Source of the DNA: Lagopus muta
Lineage: Eukaryota; Chordata; Aves; Galliformes; Phasianidae
DNA: 64,000 bases
Direction of reading: 5' to 3'
Assembly (NCBI RefSeq): GCF_023343835.1
Contig: NC_064437.1
Location: 4,726,001-4,790,000 of the forward strand
The notes beneath the pieces were generated by a model. It saw only the letters and a program-made list of their open reading frames with translations, made no database searches and was not told the origin of the DNA. Made by a program: the position numbers and the translations under genes. Positions 18,100-28,500 of this stretch are shown here, piece by piece (position 1 is the first letter of the stretch; every line of letters starts with the position of its first letter).

Positions 18100-18300
18100 T
18101 GCGGACACCTGCGTGCAGCTCGGGGCTCGGCGGCAGCGGGCAGCCCTGCGTCCTTGGGAAGCAGCCAGAGCTCAGCCCTTCATCACAGCGCAATTCTTAA
18201 GGTCGTGCTCTCAGCCCGGAGCTGCTGCGCACGAAGCGGCCCCGATGGGGATGGTACAAAAAGTTACCAATACAAGGAAAGAAATGCAAATCGCCGTGTC
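18100..18300 (-). promoter_or_regulatory. Proposed ACOT11 promoter region
   Basis: Upstream on the minus strand are a CCAAT box (plus-strand ACCAATAC near 18266) and a perfect octamer (ATGCAAAT, 18284-18291), 275-300 bp before the proposed ATG. Placement depends on exon 1 being right. Confidence 0.35.
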
Positions 18301-18610
18301 ACCGCCCGTTGGCTCTTGGGGAGACGTTGTTCCGTTTGCGTTTTGTTTGCGTGTTTTTAGCAGGGAACATTTGGTAATCGAGGTACGAGGCACTGATCAA
18401 AGCTCCTCACACGCTGCGGCTGGAAAGGCAGGAGTGAAATAACGCGAGGAATTCAGCAGGAAGCAGGGCCTGGAGATTAGCAACGAGCTGGGAGCAACGC
18501 AGGGCAGGCGGAGCGCTGCTGCCGGGCTCGGGGCCGCGAGGTGCGGGGCGAGGCGGCTTTCGGGGCTCAGCCCGCACCCAGCTCCCTCCGAAAAGCCGCC
18601 CATCCCAGCA

Positions 18611-18931
18611 CAATTAGCGCCATGCTGTAATTACAGCTCACAGCCGTGGCCCTGCAGGGTGCGTCCAGCCGGCACCGCACGCCCGTCCCTCGCAGACCCT
18701 CGGTGCGCGGCGCCTAGCGAGTGGATAATTAGCTAAACGAATTAATTGACATCCCTCCTTGTAATTAGCAAGCGGTTACAAGCAGCTATTCTCTTTGGGA
18801 CGAGGGAAATTTCGCAGGGATTGGTGTTAAAATACTGTAAAATCGTTAAGAGTAAATAACGAGGGCCGCGCGTAGAGGCGGAGGCAGGGCACGAAGCTGC
18901 GGCCGCGCTGCTTAATTACTCCGTTAATTAC
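18611..18931. promoter_or_regulatory. Cluster of TAAT/ATTA homeodomain-type sites
   Basis: Seven TAATT-type cores in 321 bp at 18611, 18627, 18725, 18741, 18761, 18911 and 18923, several as GTAATTAG or TTAATTAC, embedded in otherwise GC-rich DNA bordering a CpG island. This composition is typical of a conserved developmental enhancer. No gene is visible. Confidence 0.45.
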
Positions 18932-19340
18932 TGCGCGGTGACAAAGCTGGGGGACCCAGTGGCCTGGGCGAGGCACGGCACCGCAGCAGGGTGAGGTGAG
19001 GATGGGACGAGCCGGCGGCATCCCGCACGCCGAGCCTCCCTGCGCGCGGCCCCCGCCTCTCCTCGCCCCGCAGCCGCTCCTGCTCGCCCCGCGGGCCGAG
19101 GACCCGCAGCGCGCTGTTCCACCTCTCGCCGCCAGAGGGCGCCATTGTTCCGAGCGGCGGCGCGGCCTCCCCCCTCCTTCCCCGCGGCGCGGCGCGGCGT
19201 GGCGCCCGCCCAGGCGCGGCCTTCCGGCGGCTGCGGCCCGCCTGCGGGGCCGGGGCGGGGGTGGGGGCCGGGCGGCTCCGGCCCCCGCGAGCCTCGGGGA
19301 GGCGGGGCCGGAGCGGGCGCTCGGCCCAATCAGAACGCGG

Positions 19341-19363
19341 CGGTTTCAAGAGGCCCCTTCCGC
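19341..19363 (+). promoter_or_regulatory. 23-bp promoter element, copy A
   Basis: Begins CGGTTTCAAG and ends CCCCTTCCGC. It matches copy B at 24991-25013 at 20 of 23 positions without gaps. A CCAAT box lies 11 bp upstream. Confidence 0.6.
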
Positions 19364-19450
19364 GCCCCGCTCCGCCCCGTGCGGCGCCGCGCTGCGGGCG
19401 GGCGGCCCCGGGGGAGCGCGGGCGGCCGGGAGCGGGCGGGGAGCGACGTG

Positions 19451-19480
19451 CGCCGATGTGCGCCGATGTGCGCCGCTGTG
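19451..19480 (+). repeat. Three tandem copies of a 10-bp unit (CGCCGATGTG)
   Basis: CGCCGATGTG twice, then CGCCGCTGTG, preceded and followed by partial units. Each unit junction forms GTGCGCC, an NRF1-like half site. Confidence 0.8.
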
Positions 19481-19699
19481 CACGGAGCGACGGGCAGCGC
19501 AGCGCTCCCGGAGCCGTGCCTCGCTGCCGGGCTCTGCCGGCGGGGGCATCCCCCGTTCCCTCCTACAAAGAACGCTTCTGGGTTGGCGATGCGGAGCAGT
19601 TGGCGGTGCCCGCGCGTTAGTTCCGTGCTGCCGGGCTCCTGCAGGCGCACGCACACGGGGAAAGCCCTCGGCCGTTCCCTGCTGGCAGGAGAAATGTGG

Positions 19700-22600
19700 C
19701 TGCCTCTGAGCTGAGGCGGTGCTGTCAGGCAGGGAGGTGGGGTGTCCCTCCCGGCCCCAGAGATTTGCGCATCGTTCCCCATCCGAAGCCCCAGGTTGGC
19801 CTCTGCCGTCCTTCCCGCTTCACACCGATCCACACCGCTGTTCTCCAGGCCCCGGGGTCAGGGCGGGCCCGGCAGCGTTCAGAGCCAACGCAGCGCCGGG
19901 CTGAGGGCTGGGTGCTGCACGGCGGATGGCGGCAGCCCCGGCCGGAGGCAATAAAACACCGGGAATGATGCAGCAAAACAGGCTGGAGCTGCGTGGCAAA
20001 ATAAATCATCCCACGCGGAGGAGGTGGTTTTCTGCCCTGCCTTTCGCGTTGGCCAACAAAGCCCTGCTGGGCGGTGAGGGTCTGGCTGGATGCAGCCCTG
20101 CACGGTGCCCCTCGCTGTGCTGGGAGCTCGTTGCCATCTCCTCCCACCTCCCTCGCCTTCACCTTGGAGCAAGCAGCTCGCCGAGCTGCCAGCAGTGATA
20201 AAATGGCTGTGCCCCGAATTTATGGAGTTTATCTGTGAATAACTCTTGGAGGTGACGCTACCATGGAGCCGGGGAGGAGGGGAGCTTTGTTTTGGGATAC
20301 GCCGTGCTGACAGCCCAGCCCCAGCGTGTGCCCCCAGTGCTCCTTGTCCGCTGTGCCCTCAGCTCACAGGGACAGAGCAGCCCCTGCCCAGCTCCCTGCT
20401 GACACGCTGAGGGCTTGTTTCCTATCCTCAGCGTGTTTACGAGGAGCTCCATCGCTTTGGCACATCACAGCAGCCCCCGCGGAGCACATTTAGCACCCTG
20501 GGATTGCTGCTTCTCACCGCGTGTGCCTGTGCTGTGCTGCAGTGAGCCCTGGGGACAAGCAGGCACCGAGCAGCACCCGGGCTGGGGGAAGCACCATGCT
20601 GGAGCCCCCCCTCCACGCTGCCGCAGTGACATCCATCACAAGTTTCCAAGCCTCATCTAATTTTGGAGGCCTTCAGCAAATCCAGGCACTGTTGCTGCCA
20701 AACGAGGCTGCCAATGTTTCCCTGGGAAGACGGCTTTGCTCTGAAGGACCCTTCTGGATGGTTTTGCTTTTAATAGCGGGATGGAACCAGGCAGCATCGC
20801 TGTGGGATGGCCCGGCTGCGGGGCGAGCCTTCCATTTATCACCATCAGCCATGAAAACTGGGAGATTTGGACCATGCAGCGATGGCTCCAGGAAAAAGAA
20901 TGGGATAGAGGGGCTGAGGGAAACCAGAGGCAGTGAGGTCGGCGTGCCGGGAGGTGCGAGGGTGCTTGAAATCCAACCGCTTCTGCAGCTACCCAGCGTC
21001 AGGAAAATGAAGCTGAAGTGTGAAAAATGAAAGTGAAAAGATAGGAACCAACCCACGGCTATTTATTCTAAAAATACTGACCTAAATACTTAAGTGCACA
21101 TATAAAAGTAGATGTCTTTTCTTATTCCCTTTATGGACTCCCCTGCTTTGGTTCTAGTTTTGCTCAGAAATCAGAGGGATGGGCTTCTCGGGGGCACCCA
21201 CCCCATTCCCTCTCTGCTTTGCCATATGCCCCAAGCCCACCCAGGGCCCCATATCAGGCGGGGATACCCACAGGTGGCTGATAAGGGAGCAGGGAGTGAT
21301 ACGGCCCCAGGGTGAGGAGCAGTGCTGGGGTGACTCTACAGAGCTTATACAGACTCGTCTGCAGGGAGAAAAGGAGCTGCTGGGTCCGTTCCTTGCCTCA
21401 GCCAGCAGATCTTCCCTGCCCTCTTTGCTTTTTTATATGGAAAACTAAATGCACCATAAAGAGCTTAAAAATGAGCAGTTTGGGGCTGTGGCTCTGGCCT
21501 GGAGTTACCTGCCTGGGTGCTGGGTTGCGTAGGGAGGGGATGCTTAATTGCAACACATTGCTGGAAGGGAAATGCATGCCTTCTGTGTGTGCTTGTCTGC
21601 ACGGAGGGGAAGCTGCAGTCTCAGACCCCAGGAGCAGCGGGGGAGCCGGGGAGCCTGGGTCCTTCAGCGTGCTGAGCACAGGTATGGCAGGGAGGGAGTC
21701 AGTGCTGCTGGGGAGGGCTGCTGCATTTTGCATTCACAGCCCATCTATTTTGCAATAACCTCAGTGTGATGTTCCCACGTAGGCAAGCCTAAGCTAGCAT
21801 AGATAATGAAATGGGTTAAAGGAGACAGGAGGAGGGAGAGAAGAGGAGCCAGCAAGTCGTAGTAAATCAGGGAGAGAACAGGGTTACTTGAACTCAAGGA
21901 CTCAGCAGGATGAGTTTGGTTAATGCCAAGAGGCTCCATGTTCCCATCCCCATTGCCACCAGCAGCACGTCCAGCAGACAGCCCCCATCCTGGCTGCAGG
22001 GGGGCTTGCAGAGATGATGAAGGTTCTGGGGATCCCAAAACTGCTGCCAACCAGGCTGGGTATGCAGCAGGCTCTGCTCAGTGGAGCAGCACAGGCCAGC
22101 AGCTCATGGATGCTGGGGGACCCGGACACTGAGGCTCCCCCACCTTTGGCACAGGTTTAGAAGCAGTCCAAACAAGCTAATTAAATTCTGCTCTGCTTAA
22201 TCAGAGCCATTGAACAGCAGTCAGAAGAAATTAATCCCGTGTTTTATTAGATGCTGTTTGAAGTTGCATTTGGCACCTCATCCTCAGTTCTCATCTCCTT
22301 CTGGGGAAGGAAGAAGGACATCTGCAGGGAAGAGCGAGGGTGCAGCAGATGGCAGCGGGGATGATTCAGGGCCTTGAGGAAGGAGCTGCACCTCCAGCAG
22401 CACTCCTGGGGGGACGAGGCACCTCTCCCTGCATCCCACCGCCTCCCCCCACCACAAGGCCACAAAACAGGCAGGGCTCCCAAAAATACGTGTTCCTCCA
22501 CATTGCACGCTAATGGCTCCGTGCCATAGGTCCCACTGCAATTAAAGCCCGCGGAGCGTTAATATGCATCATGGTGAGGCCACTCTTCCCACAGCTACTC

Positions 22601-24420
22601 CCTCCCAAACCTGCCCGTCCTGCTGCGCATCCCTGCCCACAGCAGCCTGCCCACGGGGATCCCACCCAGCCTGGGCTCAGCCTGCGGCAGCACTCACACC
22701 TCACCCTTGCTGTGCCAGGGGCTGCTGCCTTTGGCCCTTTGGTTGCCCAGCAGCATTTTCTCCTGCCTTGGAGCTGAGCAGAACGGGGCCCTTTCGGTGC
22801 CTGCCTGGCAGGTATTGCGGGATGCAGAGAGGGAGGCACCCAGCTCTGTGAGCCGTCACGCAGGAGAGCTTCAGGCAGGTGGTTATTGGTTTGAGTTTTT
22901 AATGAATTCTGGTGCCTTCACTGCCAGAAATCCAAGGAAAACCCAGCAGAGAGAAACCTGAGCTGAGGACATTACCTCTCCAAGCCCTGGGAGCACTCAG
23001 GAGGCTCGCAACGCCCTCCCATGACTCGAGCAGTCTGTGCTGCTGGCCGCAGGTGTTGGGATTTCTGATTATAAAATTTCTTGTCCTAACCTGTGTTCAA
23101 ACTTTGCAGAGCCATTTAATTGCCTTCTGCGGTGGTGAAGATATGAAATTAGCCTCCCTTCTGATCTTGAGCTAAGTTGGTCCAAAGCACTGTCTTATAA
23201 TTTGCTCAAATCGTTTCACCATCGGGTGGTGGAAGACACAAGGCTGGGGCTGCAGGGAGCGGTGGAGTTCACACAGGATGAGAATTCCACCCTCACTGTC
23301 CTGCAGTCATGCTCCTGGGTTCACTTGCATAGGAATGGCAATATTTAGACTTGGTGCCACTTGCAGGAAGCTTTCAATCAACTGCTCTCCATCTCCCCTA
23401 GCAACAGCTGAGAAACAGAGCTGGTCCGGGGGATGGGGGAGAAGCTGAGGCAGGGGCAGCACCAGGAAGACGCCTGTCCCCATCCATCCTCTGCTGTCCC
23501 CATGCTGGGGACATCCTCCCTGACCTCCTCTCCAGGCTGGGTACCTGCAGACCGACCTTTGGGATGCATCAAAGGAGGGGCAGATCCCAACTCCTATTGA
23601 ATTTCTCATCCCCAGTGACCTGAGGGGCAGGAGAAAGAAGGGAACTGGTTTTTGTCTGCTCAGTATCTCAGACGATCAATGAGTTAAAGGGAAATAAACT
23701 CTTGATGAGGAGCGAATGTAGAGCTTGATGTGCTGCAAAATGTGAGGAGCAGAGAAGCAGCTGTCGCCATTCCACTTTATCTGCGTGGGGCAGGGAAGGG
23801 ACGATGGTGCGGGCACAGAAAGGCCCTTTATTTCATTTGTTCCTGGCCAAGAGCACAGCGCAGATCACCCTGGGGACACCAGCATTTTCCTCCTCCGTGC
23901 AAAATGTGCTGAATACGAGGGTATTATTTTTAACGGGGATATTTAGCTCCTCTTTACCCTCGTGTAGGCGGTTTGCCCTCCACGGCCTCAATCCCAGGAG
24001 AGGCTCCCGGTCACCGCCCAGCCCATAAGAACAGCAGAGGAGCAGCGGGCTGCGAAGGCTCTGGAGGCACGAGGTCTGTGCCTCGCCGTGACCCGATGCT
24101 CAGCCCGGCCTTGCCGCAGGAGCGCTCGGCACAAAGCCAGGCTCCGCTCGCTCCTTCCACGCAGGACCCGACGACTCGCAGCCTGACACTTTCCGATCTG
24201 CACTGCGGTCAGCTCTTTCCAAGCGAGCCGGGCCCTGCCCGCACAGCTCCGGATGGCCACGAGTGTTCCCACGGCAGCAGCTCTGCCTGGCGCTGCCGCT
24301 CCTCCTGCAGCCCACAGCTCCCACAGACGGCCCCGCTCCGGCCGCGCAGCTGCAGGACCAGGCTCAGCGCCCGCGTCTGAACCGTTAGCGTTTCATTACT
24401 CGGCAGCCCTCCGTCCCCAC
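19700..24420. other. ACOT11-SSBP3 intergenic interval
   Basis: Unique sequence of moderate GC; no exon with good splice sites and no transposon recognised. Local features: an MEF2-like and TATA-like stretch at 21059-21108 and an AT-rich island at 22150-22270 with ATTAA cores. Confidence 0.5.
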
Positions 24421-24723
24421 TGTTTTTTTGCCGGTCCCTTTGGCAAAGCGCAGCGGTGGCAGAGGTGAGGCCGGGGTGGGAAGAGCTTTTTGAAGCCCTG
24501 TTTTTTTGCGCCGCTCCAACATCTGTTCCCGTGGAAACTGCAGCCGGAGGCGGTGCGGGAGCGGGGCTCGGTGCGGGGCCGCGCAGGGCAGTGATCACAC
24601 AGCACAGCGCTCAGCGCCGGGCCGAGGAGCTCCGCAGGGCTCCAGGTGGGACAAGGCGGGGAGCGCAGCTCAGGCCACGAGTCCCCGCAGCACCCCGCTT
24701 AGGGGCCCGCTCCCTTATTTTTT

Positions 24724-24736
24724 GGGGGGGGGGGGG
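24724..24736 (+). repeat. Run of 13 G
   Basis: An uninterrupted G13 after T-rich sequence, able to form a G-quadruplex. Confidence 0.9.
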
Positions 24737-24990
24737 CTTCATTGTGTCACTGCACGCTGCTAGATCAGAAAGTTTTCGGGGGGTGACCCCTCAGGACCCC
24801 CCGACTTAATGCCGCGGTAACCCCGAGCGCTCACACGGTACTGGGGCGCACCCCCAGCGTGCGGTACCGGCCGCTCCCCCCGAGGAGCCCCGCACCGGGT
24901 TCCACGCTCCCCAAGGCGGGGGGGTCCCGCCCGAGCACCGCGTCCCGAGGCAGCGCCCGCCCGCCGTGCCCCCCCGCGCAGCCCGGCGGG

Positions 24991-25013
24991 CGGTTTCAAG
25001 GCCCCCCTTCCGC
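24991..25013 (+). promoter_or_regulatory. 23-bp promoter element, copy B
   Basis: CGGTTTCAAG at the 5' end and CCCCTTCCGC at the 3' end, as in copy A at 19341-19363; only the three bases after CGGTTTCAAG differ. A CCAAT box follows 16 bp downstream. Confidence 0.6.
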
Positions 25014-25236
25014 TCTCCCCGCGGCGCTGCCCAATCGGAGCGCTCAGCGCGCGGCGGCTCGGCACCTTAAAGGCGCAGTGCTTCCCTCCGCCCGGCCGTG
25101 CTTGCCCGCCCGCAGCGCGGCGCTAGGACCGCGCGGCGCCGCGCTCTCCCCTCCTCCCTCTCCACCGCGGGAGGCCGCCCGCCCGCCGCTCGCGGAGGGG
25201 GCGTGTCCACTCGAGATCCCGCCCCCGCCTCTCAGC

Positions 25237-25260
25237 GATTGGCGGGACCGCCCATCAATC
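25237..25260 (+). promoter_or_regulatory. Inverted CCAAT boxes around an E2F-like core
   Basis: ATTGGCGGG followed by GCCCATCAAT: an ATTGG (inverted CCAAT), an E2F-like GGCGGG and a near mirror-image half, about 210-230 bp before the SSBP3 ATG. The second CCAAT half is imperfect (ATCAAT). Confidence 0.45.
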
Positions 25261-25467
25261 AGCAGGGGGCGGTGCCCGGCGCGGCCACGTTCGGGTGCGC
25301 GGCGCGGCGAGCGGCGGCAGGCGGGCGGGCGCGGCAAGCAGCGGCGGCGGCAGCGGGGCCATGGGGGCGCGGTGGGGGCCGGCGCTCTGACAGCCCCCGG
25401 TGCGCGGCGAAGCGGAGCGGGCAGAGCGGCTCGGGCGGGCGGGCCCCCACCCAGCTCGGCGCGGAAC

Positions 25468-25523
25468 ATGTTCGCCAAGGGGAAAGGCTCGGCCGTGCCC
25501 TCGGACGGGCAGGCGCGGGAGAA
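25468..25523 (+). CDS. SSBP3: SSBP3 exon 1 (coding part)
   Basis: [18 protein letters not shown] then a split Lys codon (AA|G). Donor GAGAA|GTAAGC, phase 2. Confidence 0.96.
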
Positions 25524-28500
25524 GTAAGCGGGGAGGAGGAGAGAGGGAGGGAGTGGGGGGGGGGTGCGGTGCGGGAGGAGCCCGGCTGCGGGCTTTGTGC
25601 GGGGCGGGGGCCTCCCCGCCGCCCCCCCGCCGACCGCCGCCGGGCTCTTGCAGGCTGGCCCTGTACGTCTACGAGTACCTGCTGCACGTCGGCGCCCAGA
25701 AGTCGGCGCAGACCTTCCTGTCCGAGGTGAGCCCCCCCGCCGCCCTTTGTGCTCCGCCGCCGCCTCCCGGCCTCCATCTTGTGCGGGGCGGGCGAGCGGC
25801 GGCGGCCGGCGGGGTCCCCCCCGCTCGTCGGAGCCCCGCAGCCCACTGGCGGCACCTTCCTTTCGCCCGCAGATCCGGTGGGAGAAGAACATCACGCTGG
25901 GAGAGCCCCCCGGCTTCCTGCACTCCTGGTGGTGGTGAGTGAGGGGCGCGGGGGGGGTCGCGGTGAGTCAGCAGCCCCGGGGCTGTGCCGGGCGCTGCGG
26001 GGGCACCCGGTAACCGGGGCTCCCTCCCCTGTGTTTGTGCCACGCAGCGTGTTCTGGGACCTGTACTGCGCAGCCCCTGAGCGGCGAGACACTTGCGAGC
26101 ATTCGAGCGAAGCGAAAGCCTTCCATGACTATGTGAGTAACAACAAGTTTCTGCTCCTCGCGGTAATGACGGAGTTGGGGCGCTCGGGCTCCTCGGCGCG
26201 CCGGCAGCAGCGTGCTTGCAAACAGCGGCGCTGCGATTTTGGCCGAACGGCGTTTCATAACGTTGCAATTATGCAAATGAGCCCAGGCGCTTTATCTTCA
26301 GCACTTGGAGGCGTCGGGACCGCCGGTGGGACCCGGCGCTGGGCAACAAAGCTTTGGCCGCGAGCGCGGTGGTGGAGGTCGGTGGCTGCGGGCCTGGTGC
26401 TGAGGTTGTCTTGGTGGTAAATGCCATGGAGGTGGCTGGAGATGGAGGGAAGGTTCCCCAGAACGTCATCCCAAAGCCTCGTGGTTTGTGGGGCTGCTTT
26501 GGCTGGCTGGGAACGCTCCTTGAATTCAGCGGCGTGGAGGAACTCATGAGCTGGAGGTGATGGTGTGGACCTCATCCCACTGTGCCTGCTGGTGCCTCTG
26601 GGCTTTTTGTCTTCATGAAAAACGTGGCTCCTCCAACTGTTTTGCTCCAGCTGTGAGTTGCTGGACCCGCTCGCTTGCTTGGAGCGAGCTTAGAGGTGCT
26701 GTATACAACCTGCTGGACTCCGCCACCATCCTGTGTGTGCAGGTCCTTAGTTGGTTGGTGGCAGCCATCACGGGCCGTCCTGTGTGTGCAGGACCTCATG
26801 TAATTGTCCTCAGCAGAGGTGTTGGTGGAACCCAGCAGAGGCTTTTCTTCAGGTGTGTTTCCCAAAAGCACCAGCTCCTTGAATTCAGCAGCATGGAGGA
26901 ACTCATGAGCTGGAGGTGATGGTGTGGACCTCATCCCACCATGCCTGATGGTGTTTGGGCCCCCTGGGCTTTTTGTCCTCCTGAAAAATGTGGCTCCTCA
27001 TGGCCCAGGGCTTGTTGGTGCTGGCTGCAGGTGGGCTGCCTGCTCTGTCCTGCTGAAGTCACCCAGATCTGCAGCACTGATCTGCAGCGGGAGGAATTTG
27101 AATCAAAGGATTAGTCACCTGGCTGTGGGCTTGGAGCAGAGTCAAGTGAGTTTAAATTGTGTAGCAGGAGCTGTTTTTGTCTGCTCATGGGAGCCTATGG
27201 TATGGAAACCATTTTTCCTCCCTTCCCCAGCCTCTCGCTGCCTCGACATGCCTGGGTTGAGCTGCTGGGAGATGTGTGAGGTTGGGCTGGGAGCAGCATG
27301 GGGACCTTCTCTGCAGTTCCTGCTTGGGGAGCAGAGCCCAGATCTGCATTGCTGGCAGTCCCATGTCCTTCTCTCAATGGATGTAACATGGAGCTGAACC
27401 CACGTGGGGGTGGGCAGCTCAGTTGTTCCCTGGAGAAGCCAATCCAGGTCTGTGCTGGTTGTCCATCTGTCTTGTGGCCACCGTTCCGCTCCTGGTTGTG
27501 CTGTGCTGCTTCCTGCATAGCTGCTTTTTATTTACTGGGTCGGATTAAAATGTTGAACTCCTGAACTGAGGGCGAGAGAGGGCTGACAACCTGGAGTTTG
27601 TCAGCACATCCATCAGCGCTGGGCTCTGTGACTTGGCAGCGCCTGCTGCCCCTCCTCTCGTCGTTTGGGCCAAATCCCATCTTTTTTGGAGTCTGGTTAG
27701 GATGGAGAAAGGCAGAGGTGGATCTTTAGGTAGTAAAGCCTTTGCTAAAGATGACATTAGCAGCCAAGGCATAGTAGTGCTACGTTGACAGCAACCTCCT
27801 AATAATGTCTGAGGATTTAGTGTATTTAGAGAAACTAATCTTTTTTAGCTTGGTAATAATTCTAACAATAGGCATGAGTGCATTAAATGATTCGCATAAA
27901 CTTCTTTAATGCATGTAGCTTTAAGCTTACAGTAAATAGACACAATCCTGATTGTTTTAATTCTCAGTGTAATGCAGTTTTGTAACAGTGCACCCCTGAG
28001 TGCTTCACCTTTTGGGTCTGACTACAGAGACACATAAGGAGATTTTTGGTGCTCTCTTGGCTTTGCCGCACTGCTTTGGTGTCCCCGGGTCTGTTTGGCC
28101 TTCAGGTTTGGCTTGGGATGCTCGTGCTCTCCCTGCGTGGAGCACCGAGTGTACTTTGCAGGGCAGGGACCTGCCCGGCTCAAACTTAAATATTGACCAA
28201 AGCCAGGAACCAGGTGATAACTGGTGCTTGTGAATGGTGCCTTGTTTCTTGGGGCCGGCACGTGGCCATGGTCCTGCAGCATTGGGCTGAGCCCTGGCGT
28301 GTCCCGTGTTGGACGATGCTCTGGGTGGGGAGCGCATCACCAACGGCCCAAACTCCAAACCCCATGGCATATCAGCAACGTGCAACAGCTCAGAGTGATG
28401 CTGGGCCTCCTGCGAGCCCCGGGCTGGGTGGACCAGTGAGTAATTTCATCTGTTGGTTGTGGTTAAAAATATCCCAATATAGGCTTTGCCCCAGATTCGT

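Larger units (their letters stand above)
18980..19660. promoter_or_regulatory. Orphan CpG island between ACOT11 and SSBP3
   Basis: Very GC- and CpG-rich DNA with a CCAAT box at 19325-19330 and several GC boxes (GGGGCGGGG near 19250). No conserved coding exon is seen on either strand. It could be an upstream promoter for ACOT11 (-), a distal promoter for SSBP3 (+), or a noncoding RNA promoter. Confidence 0.6.
24430..25980 (+). promoter_or_regulatory. SSBP3 CpG-island promoter
   Basis: Continuous CpG-dense DNA spanning the 5' flank and exons 1-3. It has no TATA box near the ATG; GC boxes, CCAAT at 25030-25035 and an inverted CCAAT/E2F-like cluster at 25237-25260 are present. A run of 13 G is at 24724-24736. 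Confidence 0.85.

Noticed and set aside
25044-25895. 283-codon minus-strand frame over the SSBP3 promoter and exons 1-3
   Set aside because: CpG-island DNA is poor in stop codons; the Arg/Ala/Pro/Gly-rich translation is typical of an antisense shadow.
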